From Spirosoma montaniterrae (GTDB taxonomy: Bacteria; Bacteroidota; Bacteroidia; Cytophagales; Spirosomataceae): a stretch of DNA of 64,000 nucleotides. A program made the position numbers and the translations under genes. The stretch's first letter is position 1. Each line of letters starts with the position of its first letter. Below the pieces are notes generated by a model. It saw nothing but the letters and a program-made list of their open reading frames with translations, was not told the origin of the DNA and did no database searches. Below, piece after piece: positions 6,284 through 15,375 of this stretch. The DNA is taken from assembly GCF_001988955.1 (NCBI RefSeq), contig NZ_CP014263.1, forward strand, positions 2,542,001 through 2,606,000. The letters are read 5' to 3'.

Positions 6284-8614
6284 TTACCAGCGGTAGTTTA
6301 GCGTCAGCATGGCTCTGCGACCAGGACCTTTGATATAGTCGGCAGCACGAGCGGCCCACTGCGAAATGGCCGGGTAATAGTCGGTGTTCAGCAGATTTTC
6401 AACGCCCAGACTAATACCCGCTTTGCGCGTCAACTGATACGACCCGCTGAAATTCAGCAACGTGTAGGCCATCACAGGCCCCTGTGCATAAGCATACGTG
6501 CCGTTGGCTGCCGGACTGAACCGGCTGCGGTTACCCGCCCGTAACGCGTTCACGTTCAGGCTCAGGCGATTGTTGGGCTGAACACGCACGTAGACCGTTG
6601 TTTTCGGAGCCGAAATACGGTCGCCCCCGAGGTAGGTTTCGTAATCGCCGTTGTTGTTATTGTCTGATTTGCCTTCGAGATAGGTATACGATCCGCCCAC
6701 AGCCAGAAACCGGACCGGCGTCAGGTCAAGAGCGGCTTCATACCCCCACACACGTTCGGGTGCCCGCACAATCTCGAACACGCCACTGGGCAGTGTCCGG
6801 TACGATGCCCCCAGTTCAGAGCGGCTTTCGTAGAGCGCGAAATCGTAATGCACAAACCGGCCCACCTGCCCCGAAACGCCTGCTTCGTAGTTATTTACGA
6901 TGATTGGTCTGGTCTCCAACTGCGACACTATCGACCGTTGCGACGTCCGCAGAATCCGACCAAGTTCGTTGATCGAAAATGCCTGCGAGAAGCTCACAAA
7001 CGGCTGAAAGGCTGCCGAACCCGAATACCGCAGACCCACATTGCCGACCAACGCCTGATACGTCAGCGTACCGCCCTGTACAGCAATGCCACCGTCGTAT
7101 TTTTTGGTCGTCGCGTTATACGTTTTCAGGGTCGTAAAATCAGACACCACTACGCCGATATTTTCGTATCGGGCACCCGCTTTGAGTGTGAGATTCTGGA
7201 AAAAATCTAATTTGAGTTGTGCGAACGGAGCCAGATTGGTCATGTTCATGTCGGGCGTCCAGAAACGGCCATCCTGTAATTTTTGCGCCGTTTGGTCGTT
7301 GAGCAGGTCAACGCCGTACACCCACTCGCCCGCCAGCGATTTCCCCAGCGCAAACGGTGTGTTCAGGTTCAGCCGAACGCCTTTTTTGTTCGAGACAACG
7401 TTCGATTGCCCGCCATTCTCGAAGAACTGCGCGTCGTAGCCATACACGGTGCGGAAACGTTGCATGTAGCCTACTACTTCAAGGCTTGTACCGCCCAGCA
7501 GCCGGTCATAACTGTAGCGAAGGGTAGCGTTGTGGTTATAAGGCGTTCCCTGCGGAGTGCCGGGTTGTTCGCCCGACGCCGGGACGCCAATGGTGGGCGT
7601 TTTACCGTACACACCCAACTGCTCAACAAACTGTAAATCAGAGCGTGAGCTATAATAATTGTACATACCTTCGATGCGCTGCCGGTCGGTGAGCGTATAG
7701 CCCACTTTTGCCAGCACATTATACGAATTCATCTGCCCGGTGTTGTAAAAGGGCGAAATCGGGACACCCGTTGCGTCGCGTTGCAGGCCCGTGCGCTCGA
7801 AGGTGCCGTTCAGCACATAGTCGATTTTGTTGGTGCGGCCCGTAAACTGCTGACTGAACCGGTAGCCCATTGTTTGGTCGGCGTTACCGATCTGCCCCGA
7901 CAGCCCTGCCCACGTTTGCGCGGTGAACGGCTGGTCGACCGACGCTTTCTTTGTGATATAATTGATAATACCGCCGTCGGCTCCGTTGCCGTAAATCGAC
8001 GTGGCTCCTTTAATAACTTCGATGCGTTCGATGGCCGACGGGTCGATAATACGCAGGTCGCGCCCGCCGTTACGAAGCGGTGTCGATTGCGGGATACCAT
8101 CGATCATCACCAGCACTTGCCGACCGCGCAGGGTTTGGCCGGTGTTGGAGGTGCGTCCGGTGGTGAATGCCAGCCCCGGCACGGTATATTGAAGAATATT
8201 CGTGATGTCTGGGTTCATAGCGGCCTGTTCCTGAATCTGCCGCTGCCCCACAATGGTCATCGCCGAAGGTACTTCTTTTACATTCTCCGGTTTCCGGCTT
8301 GCCGTAACGACAACCTCTTCCAGATAAGCCGCGCTGTGGGTCAGTTTTATCGCTACCGAGGTAGTTTCGCCCGCCCGCACGGTCACTGGCTGCGTGGCAT
8401 CAGCAAAGCCTACCGCGCTGATTTTCAGTCTATAATTACCCGCCGGAACGGCAGACAAACTAAACGTACCCGACGCATCAGACTGAACGCCGAGCCGGGT
8501 TTTCAACAAAGAGACGTTAGCAAATGGCGTGGTGGTGCCACTGATCTGCCCTGTTTGGGCCAGAGCGGGTAAGCTGAAGAGAATGAAAAGAATTGTTCCT
8601 GTAAACTGACGCAT
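6284..8614 (-). CDS. TonB-dependent siderophore-type receptor
   Basis: 776 aa from ATG 8614, with a signal peptide ending at ALAQ. An N-terminal carboxypeptidase-regulatory-like domain (residues about 20-95) precedes a TonB box region (EEVVVTASR), the plug (about 105-225) and a 22-strand barrel ending in LTLNYRW. The plug and barrel resemble ferric-siderophore receptors (FhuE/PsuA-like). It imports iron chelates through the outer membrane with TonB energy. The Fur-like operator and promoter at 8649-8680 and the downstream PepSY protein support an iron-uptake role. The particular siderophore is unknown. Confidence 0.92.
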   Translation of the reverse strand: MRQFTGTILFILFSLPALAQTGQISGTTTPFANVSLLKTRLGVQSDASGTFSLSAVPAGNYRLKISAVGFADATQPVTVRAGETTSVAIKLTHSAAYLEEVVVTASRKPENVKEVPSAMTIVGQRQIQEQAAMNPDITNILQYTVPGLAFTTGRTSNTGQTLRGRQVLVMIDGIPQSTPLRNGGRDLRIIDPSAIERIEVIKGATSIYGNGADGGIINYITKKASVDQPFTAQTWAGLSGQIGNADQTMGYRFSQQFTGRTNKIDYVLNGTFERTGLQRDATGVPISPFYNTGQMNSYNVLAKVGYTLTDRQRIEGMYNYYSSRSDLQFVEQLGVYGKTPTIGVPASGEQPGTPQGTPYNHNATLRYSYDRLLGGTSLEVVGYMQRFRTVYGYDAQFFENGGQSNVVSNKKGVRLNLNTPFALGKSLAGEWVYGVDLLNDQTAQKLQDGRFWTPDMNMTNLAPFAQLKLDFFQNLTLKAGARYENIGVVVSDFTTLKTYNATTKKYDGGIAVQGGTLTYQALVGNVGLRYSGSAAFQPFVSFSQAFSINELGRILRTSQRSIVSQLETRPIIVNNYEAGVSGQVGRFVHYDFALYESRSELGASYRTLPSGVFEIVRAPERVWGYEAALDLTPVRFLAVGGSYTYLEGKSDNNNNGDYETYLGGDRISAPKTTVYVRVQPNNRLSLNVNALRAGNRSRFSPAANGTYAYAQGPVMAYTLLNFSGSYQLTRKAGISLGVENLLNTDYYPAISQWAARAADYIKGPGRRAMLTLNYRW

Positions 8615-8648
8615 AGGTGAAGCCAAACCCGTTAGTAGTTTGGTCTCG

Positions 8649-8680
8649 CAAAGGTCAGTCTTGTTTAGACAGATTCCAAA
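8649..8680 (-). promoter_or_regulatory. Promoter with Fur-like operator for the siderophore receptor
   Basis: Minus strand: TTTG (8680-8677), 20-bp spacer, GACCTTTG (8656-8649, one base off TAnnTTTG). The operator TTTAGACAGATTCCAAA (8664-8680, plus reading) overlaps the -33 element and spacer. The same sequence and geometry are seen before the haem receptor. Confidence 0.7.
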
Positions 8681-8713
8681 GAAACTTCAAGATTATTTTT
8701 AATGTTTCTAAAT

Positions 8714-8774
8714 TAGCACGCTACTGGTGCGAACCGACCCGGCGTATCGGTTGGCTCGTGCCAGTAGCGTGCTA
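8714..8774. repeat. Palindrome of the CGAGCC-TATCGGTTGG family
   Basis: The outer arms TAGCACGCTACTGG and CCAGTAGCGTGCTA are exact inverted repeats. The inner part, CGAACCGACCC-GGCG-TATCGGTTGGCTCG, matches the core of elements at 11015-11051, 11104-11138 (opposite orientation) and 28171-28211. It lies between the stop of the 8783-10993 receptor and the promoter of the siderophore receptor. Confidence 0.8.
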
Positions 8775-8782
8775 ATCATACA

Positions 8783-10993
8783 TTACAACCGCAACTTTAA
8801 CCCACCGTTGATAATCCGGCCATCGGTGGGCGCGTAAATATCCGTCACGAAAACGGGCTGTAATGCCGAACCCGATACCAGCGGCTCGAAGCGTGACTGG
8901 CGCACGTCTGTGAAGTTTTCAAAGTTGATAAACAGGCTACCTTTCAACACGTTAGCAATTACCCACTTCCACTCGGCCATGTAGCCCATTGTTACATACG
9001 AGCGCGTGGATGAACCGTCGGAGCGTTGCTGCTGACCGGTGTAAAACACCTCGAAGCCGGTTTTTACGCGCTCGGTCTCGTAGAGCGTTGTCAGGTAAAG
9101 CCGGTGCCGGGCGGTGAGCGGAATGGGGCCGGTCAGGTTGTCGTACCGGCGGTGCGTATCGATGAGCGAATAGCCCAGAAAGCCGTGAATAGCTTTGTGA
9201 ACCAGCCTGATATTAGTTTCCAAACCCCGCGTAAAGAGAAAACCATTCGCCGTTTGAAACGACAGCAACGCGCTGCCCGGCGTGGATTCGCCGGGCATAG
9301 TGCTCAGTACAAGCGGATTATTGAGCCGGGTTGCAAAAAACAGTTGGTTAATCGACAGCGTAGTTTCATCGCCGAGTTCGGTGCGGTAGTTCACATCCCA
9401 GTTCAGGCCGAGCGATTGCTCAACTCCTGTACTCATCGACGTTAAATCAACGTTTCGGAACGAGAGCCGTTCGGCATCTTCTGTGAAGATCGTTGGTGCC
9501 TTGTAGCCCAAACCGCCACCCAACCGACTCGTCCACCGTTCCGACGCCCGATAGAGCAGCGAAAAACGCGGCAGAGCCAGCAGTCGCGCCGACGTGCGCC
9601 CGGTGGCATCGATGCGTGTCTGTACCCAATCGGTGCGAAGGCCAGTTTCCAGGCTAAACTGCTCCGACAGCATGAGCGTATTTTGCACGAACAGCCCCGC
9701 CGTTAGTTGATTATATATCATCTGATTACCAGCGGATACCGGCTGACGAAAAGCATCTGTCCATACGTTCAGGCCCACAATCCAGTCCGTTTTAGGCCGA
9801 TGCCTGAACGCACTAACTTCGCTGAATGACGATTGCTGCACCCCATCGAAACGGTAATTCTGAATAGGCTGGGTAATGGTTCGGCGAAACGTACTATAAC
9901 TGTTTTTCACGGTCAGCGACCAGTCGTTACGAAACCGACTGTCGAGCCGAAACTGCGTTGCCAGCCGATTTGATTGGTTTTCCTCCGTAAAACCCGCTGT
10001 GTTTTCGGTCCGCAATGTGGGCATGTAGCCGCCCGTCCGGTCTTCGCCTACCCAGATAAGCCCCGCCGATACGGTTGTGGTTTCGGTCGGATACCAGAAC
10101 AGTTTGGGTTGCACAGTGGTACGGCTCGTTTGCGGCAGGTCCGAAAAGTTGTCGCGGTTGGGGTCGAAGGCGCGTTGCGTGTTCCGGGTGGCGTAAAGGG
10201 TCAGACCGATTTTTTCGTTTCGGTGGGCGTAATAACCGTTCAGATCCAACCCGCCCGCCGACGTGCCGTTGCCCATGAACGATAATTCGCGCTCGCGGGT
10301 CGGGTCTTTCGTGACCAAATTCACGAGTCCGGCAATGGCTCCGCTGCCATAGAGCGTTGACTGACAGCCTTTCAGCACTTCCACCTGCCTCAGATTCAGG
10401 GGCGGTATCTGCATGATACTCAGGCCACTCGAAAAGCCACTGTATAACGGCAATCCATCCTGCAAGAGTTGCGTGTAGCGACCGTCCAAACCCTGAATTC
10501 GAATGGTGGCGTTGGCCGACATTACCGACGTTTGCTGCACCTGAATACCTGTGCTTTCGCGCAGAATCATCGAAATATTGCCCGGTTGCATGTTGGCTTT
10601 TTCGTCTAACTCCTCGCCGTCGATCACCTCTACACGCGTCGGCTCATCGGCTACGGTGCGGCCTGTGCGCGTGGTTGTTACAGTGACTTCGTCGAGTTCT
10701 TCCTCTGCCGGTTTGAGCGCGATTTGCAGTGTATCGACAGATGGTAGCATTACCGTTTCAGCAGCCGTTTCAAAGCCAACTGCCGATATTTTCAGGCGAA
10801 CCGGGCCAGTGTTTGGCACACTAATCCGGGCAAAACCAGTGCTGTCGGTAATGCTGCCAGTGTTGCCACCCACTACGCGAACCGTGGCACCGGCGATGGG
10901 CTGTTTGGTGTCTGCATGGCGAACACCAACGCCAATAGTTTGTTGCCCTAACGCTGTAGTCGTCAGGAGTAAAAAGTATAGTATGAATTTCAT
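8783..10993 (-). CDS. TonB-dependent receptor, CirA/metal type
   Basis: 736 aa with a signal peptide (cleavage near ALGQ), a carboxypeptidase-regulatory-like domain (about 20-95), a TonB box (DEVTVTTTRTGR), a plug containing QGLDGRYTQLLQDGLPLYSG and a barrel ending GGLKLRL. This receptor type is commonly encoded next to small Cys/His-rich proteins in Bacteroidota, as here (11143-11469), and is thought to take up metal ions or complexes. No TTTAGAC operator precedes it, unlike the two iron/haem receptors, so it may answer to another metal. Palindromes of one family lie on both sides of the gene. Confidence 0.9.
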   Translation of the reverse strand: MKFILYFLLLTTTALGQQTIGVGVRHADTKQPIAGATVRVVGGNTGSITDSTGFARISVPNTGPVRLKISAVGFETAAETVMLPSVDTLQIALKPAEEELDEVTVTTTRTGRTVADEPTRVEVIDGEELDEKANMQPGNISMILRESTGIQVQQTSVMSANATIRIQGLDGRYTQLLQDGLPLYSGFSSGLSIMQIPPLNLRQVEVLKGCQSTLYGSGAIAGLVNLVTKDPTRERELSFMGNGTSAGGLDLNGYYAHRNEKIGLTLYATRNTQRAFDPNRDNFSDLPQTSRTTVQPKLFWYPTETTTVSAGLIWVGEDRTGGYMPTLRTENTAGFTEENQSNRLATQFRLDSRFRNDWSLTVKNSYSTFRRTITQPIQNYRFDGVQQSSFSEVSAFRHRPKTDWIVGLNVWTDAFRQPVSAGNQMIYNQLTAGLFVQNTLMLSEQFSLETGLRTDWVQTRIDATGRTSARLLALPRFSLLYRASERWTSRLGGGLGYKAPTIFTEDAERLSFRNVDLTSMSTGVEQSLGLNWDVNYRTELGDETTLSINQLFFATRLNNPLVLSTMPGESTPGSALLSFQTANGFLFTRGLETNIRLVHKAIHGFLGYSLIDTHRRYDNLTGPIPLTARHRLYLTTLYETERVKTGFEVFYTGQQQRSDGSSTRSYVTMGYMAEWKWVIANVLKGSLFINFENFTDVRQSRFEPLVSGSALQPVFVTDIYAPTDGRIINGGLKLRL

Positions 10994-11014
10994 GATGGCT
11001 TATGGAATTGTTCT

Positions 11015-11138
11015 GACGCGAGCCGGTCCGACATATCGGTTGGCCCGCGTCTTTGATATAGCCAGCGTTCGCTGGCGTGAGCAAATGCTTACTCAGTAAA
11101 CAGCACGAGCTAACCGATACATCGGACTGTCTCGCGCC
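11015..11138. repeat. Cluster of three hairpins, two of the TATCGGTTGG family
   Basis: 11015-11051 is an inverted repeat with arms GACGCGAGCC and GGCCCGCGTC around CCGACATATCGG. 11061-11076 is a small perfect hairpin (GCCAGC-GTTC-GCTGGC). 11104-11138 carries the family core in the opposite orientation (CGAGCTAACCGATACATCGG). The cluster fills the space between the Cys-rich gene and the receptor start, so any common transcript would include three hairpins. Confidence 0.75.
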
Positions 11139-11142
11139 AAAG

Positions 11143-11469
11143 CTACACTTTGGGTGGTTGCCAGATAGTGAGCAGCACGTCGTCGGGGCGCAACGCAGCA
11201 TAGGCAAAGCGGACGGGCTGGCGGGAAAGGTATAAGCTACTTGGCGGCTGTAAGTAGATAATCGCAGGGGTAAGGGTAAATCCGAGGCAAGTGGCGCAGT
11301 GGCAAAACGGACTACACGGCGCGTGATGATCGTCGGCGTCGCTGGCGGGAGCGTCGGTATGGTGGCTGGCGGGTGCCGACCCGGTATAGGCGCAGCAGTC
11401 GCCGTCGGGGCAGGGTAAAGCCGACAGCAGCACAACACAAACAGCCCAAATGGTAATCAGCCACTTCAT
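11143..11469 (-). CDS. Small exported Cys/His-rich protein (DUF6660-like)
   Basis: 108 aa from ATG 11469 (an alternative ATG lies at 11487). After a signal peptide it has CPDGDCC, a His/Asp-rich linker (DADDHHAPCSPFCHCATC) and an apolar C-terminal half. The CSPFC-C-C pattern matches the small DUF6660 proteins that accompany TonB receptors in Bacteroidota (family name from memory). The clustered Cys and His suggest metal binding in the periplasm. It is upstream of, and co-directional with, the 8783-10993 receptor. Confidence 0.75.
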   Translation of the reverse strand: MKWLITIWAVCVVLLSALPCPDGDCCAYTGSAPASHHTDAPASDADDHHAPCSPFCHCATCLGFTLTPAIIYLQPPSSLYLSRQPVRFAYAALRPDDVLLTIWQPPKV

Positions 11470-11565
11470 GCCATAAAAGTACGGCATAGTTTTATGCAAC
11501 GGGTAGTCAAAAAAAAAGCAACCCACTACGGAGTCGCTATTTTCTTACAGGTATAAACATATTCT

Positions 11566-12210
11566 TCAATTCAACTTCATCGAGCCATCAGGTTGGTACA
11601 CGTACCGGAATGTATAGAATCGTGCCCGGTCGCGGTTGGCGTCTATCTGCGTAGGAGCGTTTTCGTAGTAGCTTAGAATTTCCATTTTAGCATACTTACC
11701 ATCGCCTGTCCGAATCACCAGCACCCGGCCCGGAATAGGTGTAATCAGGTTGAGTTGGGGGTTGTAGTTGTACCACCCCGCGCCCGAACGCACCGGAATC
11801 GCCAGATTGGTGGCACTCTGATCCTGCGCAAACGTGGCCGATGTGGGTATGGTCGTCAGTTCATCGAATGTGCCGGTATGGATGTACGCTCCACCCTGCC
11901 CGGAACGAATGGCCCCGCCGTTGACAATGATGGATTGCCCCCGAAAGCCTACGTCCCACTTGTTGGTGGCCGAGTCGGTATTGGCAATGATCTGGTTATC
12001 GCGCAGGTTGTAAAACGTAAATCGCCCCGTTGTCCCCAGCGGTTGCCCGGTTTGCGGATTAACGCCCGTGGTTGGGTCGGCGGCAAGGTTGCGCACGGTT
12101 TCGGCCCGAACGGGTACAGGCGCGGGCGTCTCGTTTTTGTCGGAACAGGCGAATTGCAGTGCGGCCAGACTCAGCACAAAGGCCGCTGTTTTTGCTTGGT
12201 TCGTATTCAT
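11566..12210 (-). CDS. hmuY: HmuY-family haem-binding lipoprotein
   Basis: 214 aa from ATG 12210. An N-terminal signal ends in FAC (Cys 22), probably lipidated. The body has the HmuY features: FYNLRDNQI, KWDVGFRGQSIIVNGG, the GWYNYN segment and a C-terminal YKNAPT-like YYENAPT followed by FRYVYQPDG. HmuY proteins capture haem at the cell surface and pass it to the HmuR receptor. Only two bases separate this gene from the receptor upstream, so they form one operon behind the operator at 14362-14378. Confidence 0.92.
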   Translation of the reverse strand: MNTNQAKTAAFVLSLAALQFACSDKNETPAPVPVRAETVRNLAADPTTGVNPQTGQPLGTTGRFTFYNLRDNQIIANTDSATNKWDVGFRGQSIIVNGGAIRSGQGGAYIHTGTFDELTTIPTSATFAQDQSATNLAIPVRSGAGWYNYNPQLNLITPIPGRVLVIRTGDGKYAKMEILSYYENAPTQIDANRDRARFYTFRYVYQPDGSMKLN

Positions 12211-12212
12211 AA

Positions 12213-14324
12213 TCAATTGGTTGTATACTTTTTTGCCCAGACCCACCGGGCCGACACGTACCAGATGCGCCCCGGCAGGTTCGGGATAAATTGCGGATCA
12301 GTGTGGCCGAGCAGGTTGTCGATACCCGCCTGCATCGTGAGCGACCGGAACGTTTTGGCCGCCGACAGGTTCCAGAGTACGTAACCGCGCACGTACTCGC
12401 TGTCGTCGTCAAGAATCAGGTTGCCGTTGCGGTCAGCAAATCCGTAGCGGCTGCGATAAATGCCCCGCAACGTAGCCGAATAACCGCGTTTGGTATTCTC
12501 GTAGAACAGTCGTGCGTTTGCCATGTGCCGCGACCGGTTCAGCAGCCCGCCGTAATCGCTCCGCCGAACCCGCTCGCTCACCAATGTTTCGGGGTTGCGT
12601 TTAAACAGTTGTCCGGCATCGATTTGGTCCAGTACGGCTTTGTCGCGGGCATCCAGAAACTGATAACCGGCAGAGAACATTAACTGTCCGCCTGCTCCCA
12701 CCGCCCACCGAAACTGCGCTTCCAGTTCGGCTCCCTGCGTGAAAACGCGGCTGAGGTTAAAATAGCTGAACACGGCCTGCCCATTGATGCGACGAGCTAC
12801 GGGCTGCGTCTCGATCAGGTCGCGCACGTCGTTGCGGAACAGGTTCAGGCTCAGGCTCGTCAGTGTTTTCGTACCACCGTCGGGCCGTAGCTGAAAACCA
12901 ATGTTGTATGCCGTTGAACTTTCGGGTCGTATAGCACCAATCTGCGCCGGGTCGAGCAGGATTTCGGCGATTTGGCCGCTTTGCTGCAACCGGGCCAGGC
13001 CAGCCGCCAATTCTTCGGTGCCAAAGACACTATAACCCGCTACGGCATTGTCGAAATTCAGGTACAACTGCCGAAAATCGGGTGCTTTGAAGCCCACACC
13101 CACACTGCCGCGTAGCGCCAGTGAGCGCGTCAGTTCATACCGCCCCGATAGCTTCGGACTAAACTGCCCTGCATATTGGCTGTGAACATCAACCCGACCG
13201 CCCGCAATCAGATTCAGCCGGGTTGTGGGGAGCCATTCGTACTGAAAAAAGCCGTAGCGCGTACCGAATCGCTGCGTTTGCGTGTAGCGGGTAGCTTCTA
13301 CGCTCTCGGCAATGTAGCCCGCGCCCAGCGTTAGGATATGCTTCTGACGAATGTAATGATCGACCTGCACTTCGGGGCGGTTAAACGTTTGCCGAAAAAA
13401 CTGACTGTCGTACAGCCGGTTTTCGCCGGGTTTAATCGCACCCTCATACGCTAAATCCGTATTCGTCTGGTACGTAGTATGATAGAACCGGTACGTCAGT
13501 TTCCAGGCATCGGTAGGGCGGTGCATGAGCGTCGGATTCAGATTTACGTCGCTGATGCGGCCCGGCCCGGTTACGATGCGGCTGTCGGGCAGAGCCAGGC
13601 GGTTATCCTGCCGCTCGGTGAAGTAGCGGCCCGACACGTTCAGTTTCCAGCGGCTCGACAAATCTGCCGTGATGCGTCCGCTGCCGGTGTAGTTCACAAA
13701 GGGCGAAACGGTCTGCCCAGTCACATCGGGTGTCAGGTCAAAACCAGCCGACGATAGCCGATTGCCGAACGCATACAGCCCAACTTTTCCCTGTTTCAAC
13801 GACACGTCGCCAGATAGATCACTGGTTTGGTTGGCCCCGTAGCGAGCTGATACAGAGCCTCTTGTTTGCCCTGGATTCTCGGTGATGATGTTGATAACGC
13901 CCGCCAATGCTTCAGAGCCATACAGACTTGACGACGGGCCTTTTACAATTTCAATGCGCTTGATATTACCCACCGCCAGCCTCGACAGTTCGAGCGTTCC
14001 GGCAGTGCGGCCTACCAGCGGCTCACCATCGATCAGAATAAGCGTGTAGTCAGGATTGAAACCCTGCATTTGAACGCCCTGCCCGTGATTGGTCACGATA
14101 GCCAGCCCGGTTTGTTCGCCCAGCACGTCGTTGAGCCGCAGGCTACCCATCTGCCGAATCTGCTTGCCTTCAATTACCGTCACAGGCATGGGCAGCGCAC
14201 CCATTGGCCGCTCGGTGCGCGTAGCCGTCACAACCACTTCTTCCAGCGACCGGCTACGAACGGTATCGGTGGCAGGTGTGGCAGTCAGGCTGAACAGGCC
14301 AGTAAGCAGCGTGGTGAGGAGCAT
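12213..14324 (-). CDS. hmuR: TonB-dependent haem receptor (HmuR-like)
   Basis: 703 aa with a signal peptide, TonB box (LEEVVVTATRTERP), a plug at about 45-160 (PSSSLYGSEALAGVINIIT) and a barrel ending in YVSARWVWAKKYTTN. There is no carboxypeptidase-like extension, in contrast to the other two receptors, as is usual for HmuR/BtuB-like proteins. The downstream HmuY overlaps functionally and lies 2 bases away. The promoter at 14347-14378 has the same operator and spacing as the siderophore receptor. Role: uptake of haem supplied by HmuY. Confidence 0.92.
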   Translation of the reverse strand: MLLTTLLTGLFSLTATPATDTVRSRSLEEVVVTATRTERPMGALPMPVTVIEGKQIRQMGSLRLNDVLGEQTGLAIVTNHGQGVQMQGFNPDYTLILIDGEPLVGRTAGTLELSRLAVGNIKRIEIVKGPSSSLYGSEALAGVINIITENPGQTRGSVSARYGANQTSDLSGDVSLKQGKVGLYAFGNRLSSAGFDLTPDVTGQTVSPFVNYTGSGRITADLSSRWKLNVSGRYFTERQDNRLALPDSRIVTGPGRISDVNLNPTLMHRPTDAWKLTYRFYHTTYQTNTDLAYEGAIKPGENRLYDSQFFRQTFNRPEVQVDHYIRQKHILTLGAGYIAESVEATRYTQTQRFGTRYGFFQYEWLPTTRLNLIAGGRVDVHSQYAGQFSPKLSGRYELTRSLALRGSVGVGFKAPDFRQLYLNFDNAVAGYSVFGTEELAAGLARLQQSGQIAEILLDPAQIGAIRPESSTAYNIGFQLRPDGGTKTLTSLSLNLFRNDVRDLIETQPVARRINGQAVFSYFNLSRVFTQGAELEAQFRWAVGAGGQLMFSAGYQFLDARDKAVLDQIDAGQLFKRNPETLVSERVRRSDYGGLLNRSRHMANARLFYENTKRGYSATLRGIYRSRYGFADRNGNLILDDDSEYVRGYVLWNLSAAKTFRSLTMQAGIDNLLGHTDPQFIPNLPGRIWYVSARWVWAKKYTTN

Positions 14325-14346
14325 CTTGAGGACTATATTGACGATG

Positions 14347-14378
14347 CAAACGTAGACCTTGTTTAGACTTATTCCAAA
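14347..14378 (-). promoter_or_regulatory. Promoter with Fur-like operator for hmuR-hmuY
   Basis: Minus strand: TTTG (14378-14375), exactly 20 bp, TACGTTTG (14354-14347, perfect TAnnTTTG). The operator TTTAGACTTATTCCAAA (14362-14378, plus reading) covers the -33 element. It may also act on the divergent DUF6607 gene that starts 83 bases away. Confidence 0.75.
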
Positions 14379-14460
14379 TTATTTTCGTTTTTATTTTGAA
14401 AATTCTAAATAAGCTAAACCCTTGCTGACGAAACGAACGCACTAACTCTGTACGATTTCT

Positions 14461-15375
14461 ATGAAAACTCCCTTCTTAACAACCTGTCTGACAGCCATCT
14501 CTGTGTTGGCACTCGCTCAAACTACGCCCAAACCCGCCGACGTAGCCGCTATAAAAGCGCAATGTGGGTGCCACGACGTTGATTTCGTATATGCCGAAAC
14601 CTTTGCCCCCGATAAAGCCTACCAATTCAAAGACCGCTATCAGGCGAAAGGCACCGAATTGGTGTTTGTGGATGAAGAACGTCCGGGTAAACTTGTTATT
14701 CAGCACCTGCTCGTTATGGGCGATTCGCTGGTAATCAAGCACTGGCGCGAAGACTGGCTGTTTGAGAACACGAGCCTGCTGGCCTTCGATCAGAACGCCA
14801 CCTGGAAACGCGTCAAAAAAAGCCCTGCCGACGTGCGCGGGCAGTGGACACAGCAGGTGTTTGAAGTAGACGACAGCCCGCGCTACGAAGCTTCGGCAAC
14901 CTGGATTCACGCCGATGGAAAAACTTACTGGGAAAGCACCGTCGATGCGCCCCTGCCCCGGCGTGAATACACCAAACGCCACGACTACAACGTAATGCGC
15001 CGAACCAACCGCCACCGAATTATGCCCGATGGGTACGTTCATGAGCAGGACAACGACAAAATCATGCGCTCGGAAGCGGGCGACCAACTGCTGGCGTCGG
15101 AGAAGGGGCTGAATACGTATCGCCGAACCGATGAAAAAAAGTGTCAGGCGGGTAAAGTATGGTGGGCCAAACACCGCGCCTACTGGGTCGATGTGCGGAC
15201 CGTCTGGAACGAAGTACTGGCAACCCGCAGCGACGTGGCCCTGCGTGGGCAGGTGAAAGGCATGGTGCTTGGCCGCGAACTCGAAGACCTCGGCAAAACT
15301 GCCTTAGCTTCTACCTACGACTCGAAAACTACCCGCCCGCTCATTCGGCAGACAATTGAGAAATATTTGAAATAA
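14461..15375 (+). CDS. DUF6607-family exported protein
   Basis: 304 aa with a signal peptide (cut after ALAQ), then AQCGCHDVDFVYAETF and repeated WREDW / RYEASATWIH / RREYTKRHDYNV blocks typical of DUF6607. This family of unknown function is often encoded beside haem receptors in Gram-negative bacteria (from memory), and here it diverges from hmuR-hmuY across a 136-bp shared control region. It may process or carry a haem-related compound in the periplasm, but no catalytic residues can be named. Confidence 0.8.
   Translation: MKTPFLTTCLTAISVLALAQTTPKPADVAAIKAQCGCHDVDFVYAETFAPDKAYQFKDRYQAKGTELVFVDEERPGKLVIQHLLVMGDSLVIKHWREDWLFENTSLLAFDQNATWKRVKKSPADVRGQWTQQVFEVDDSPRYEASATWIHADGKTYWESTVDAPLPRREYTKRHDYNVMRRTNRHRIMPDGYVHEQDNDKIMRSEAGDQLLASEKGLNTYRRTDEKKCQAGKVWWAKHRAYWVDVRTVWNEVLATRSDVALRGQVKGMVLGRELEDLGKTALASTYDSKTTRPLIRQTIEKYLK

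Noticed and set aside
7781..8572. 263-codon plus-strand frame inside the siderophore receptor gene
   Set aside because: The minus-strand receptor is unmistakable there, and the plus frame is Arg/His-rich without motifs.
14379..14460. A further iron-type operator before the DUF6607 gene
   Set aside because: The sequence TTCTAAATAAGCTAAA resembles half of the operator, but the second half and a good TAnnTTTG element are missing.
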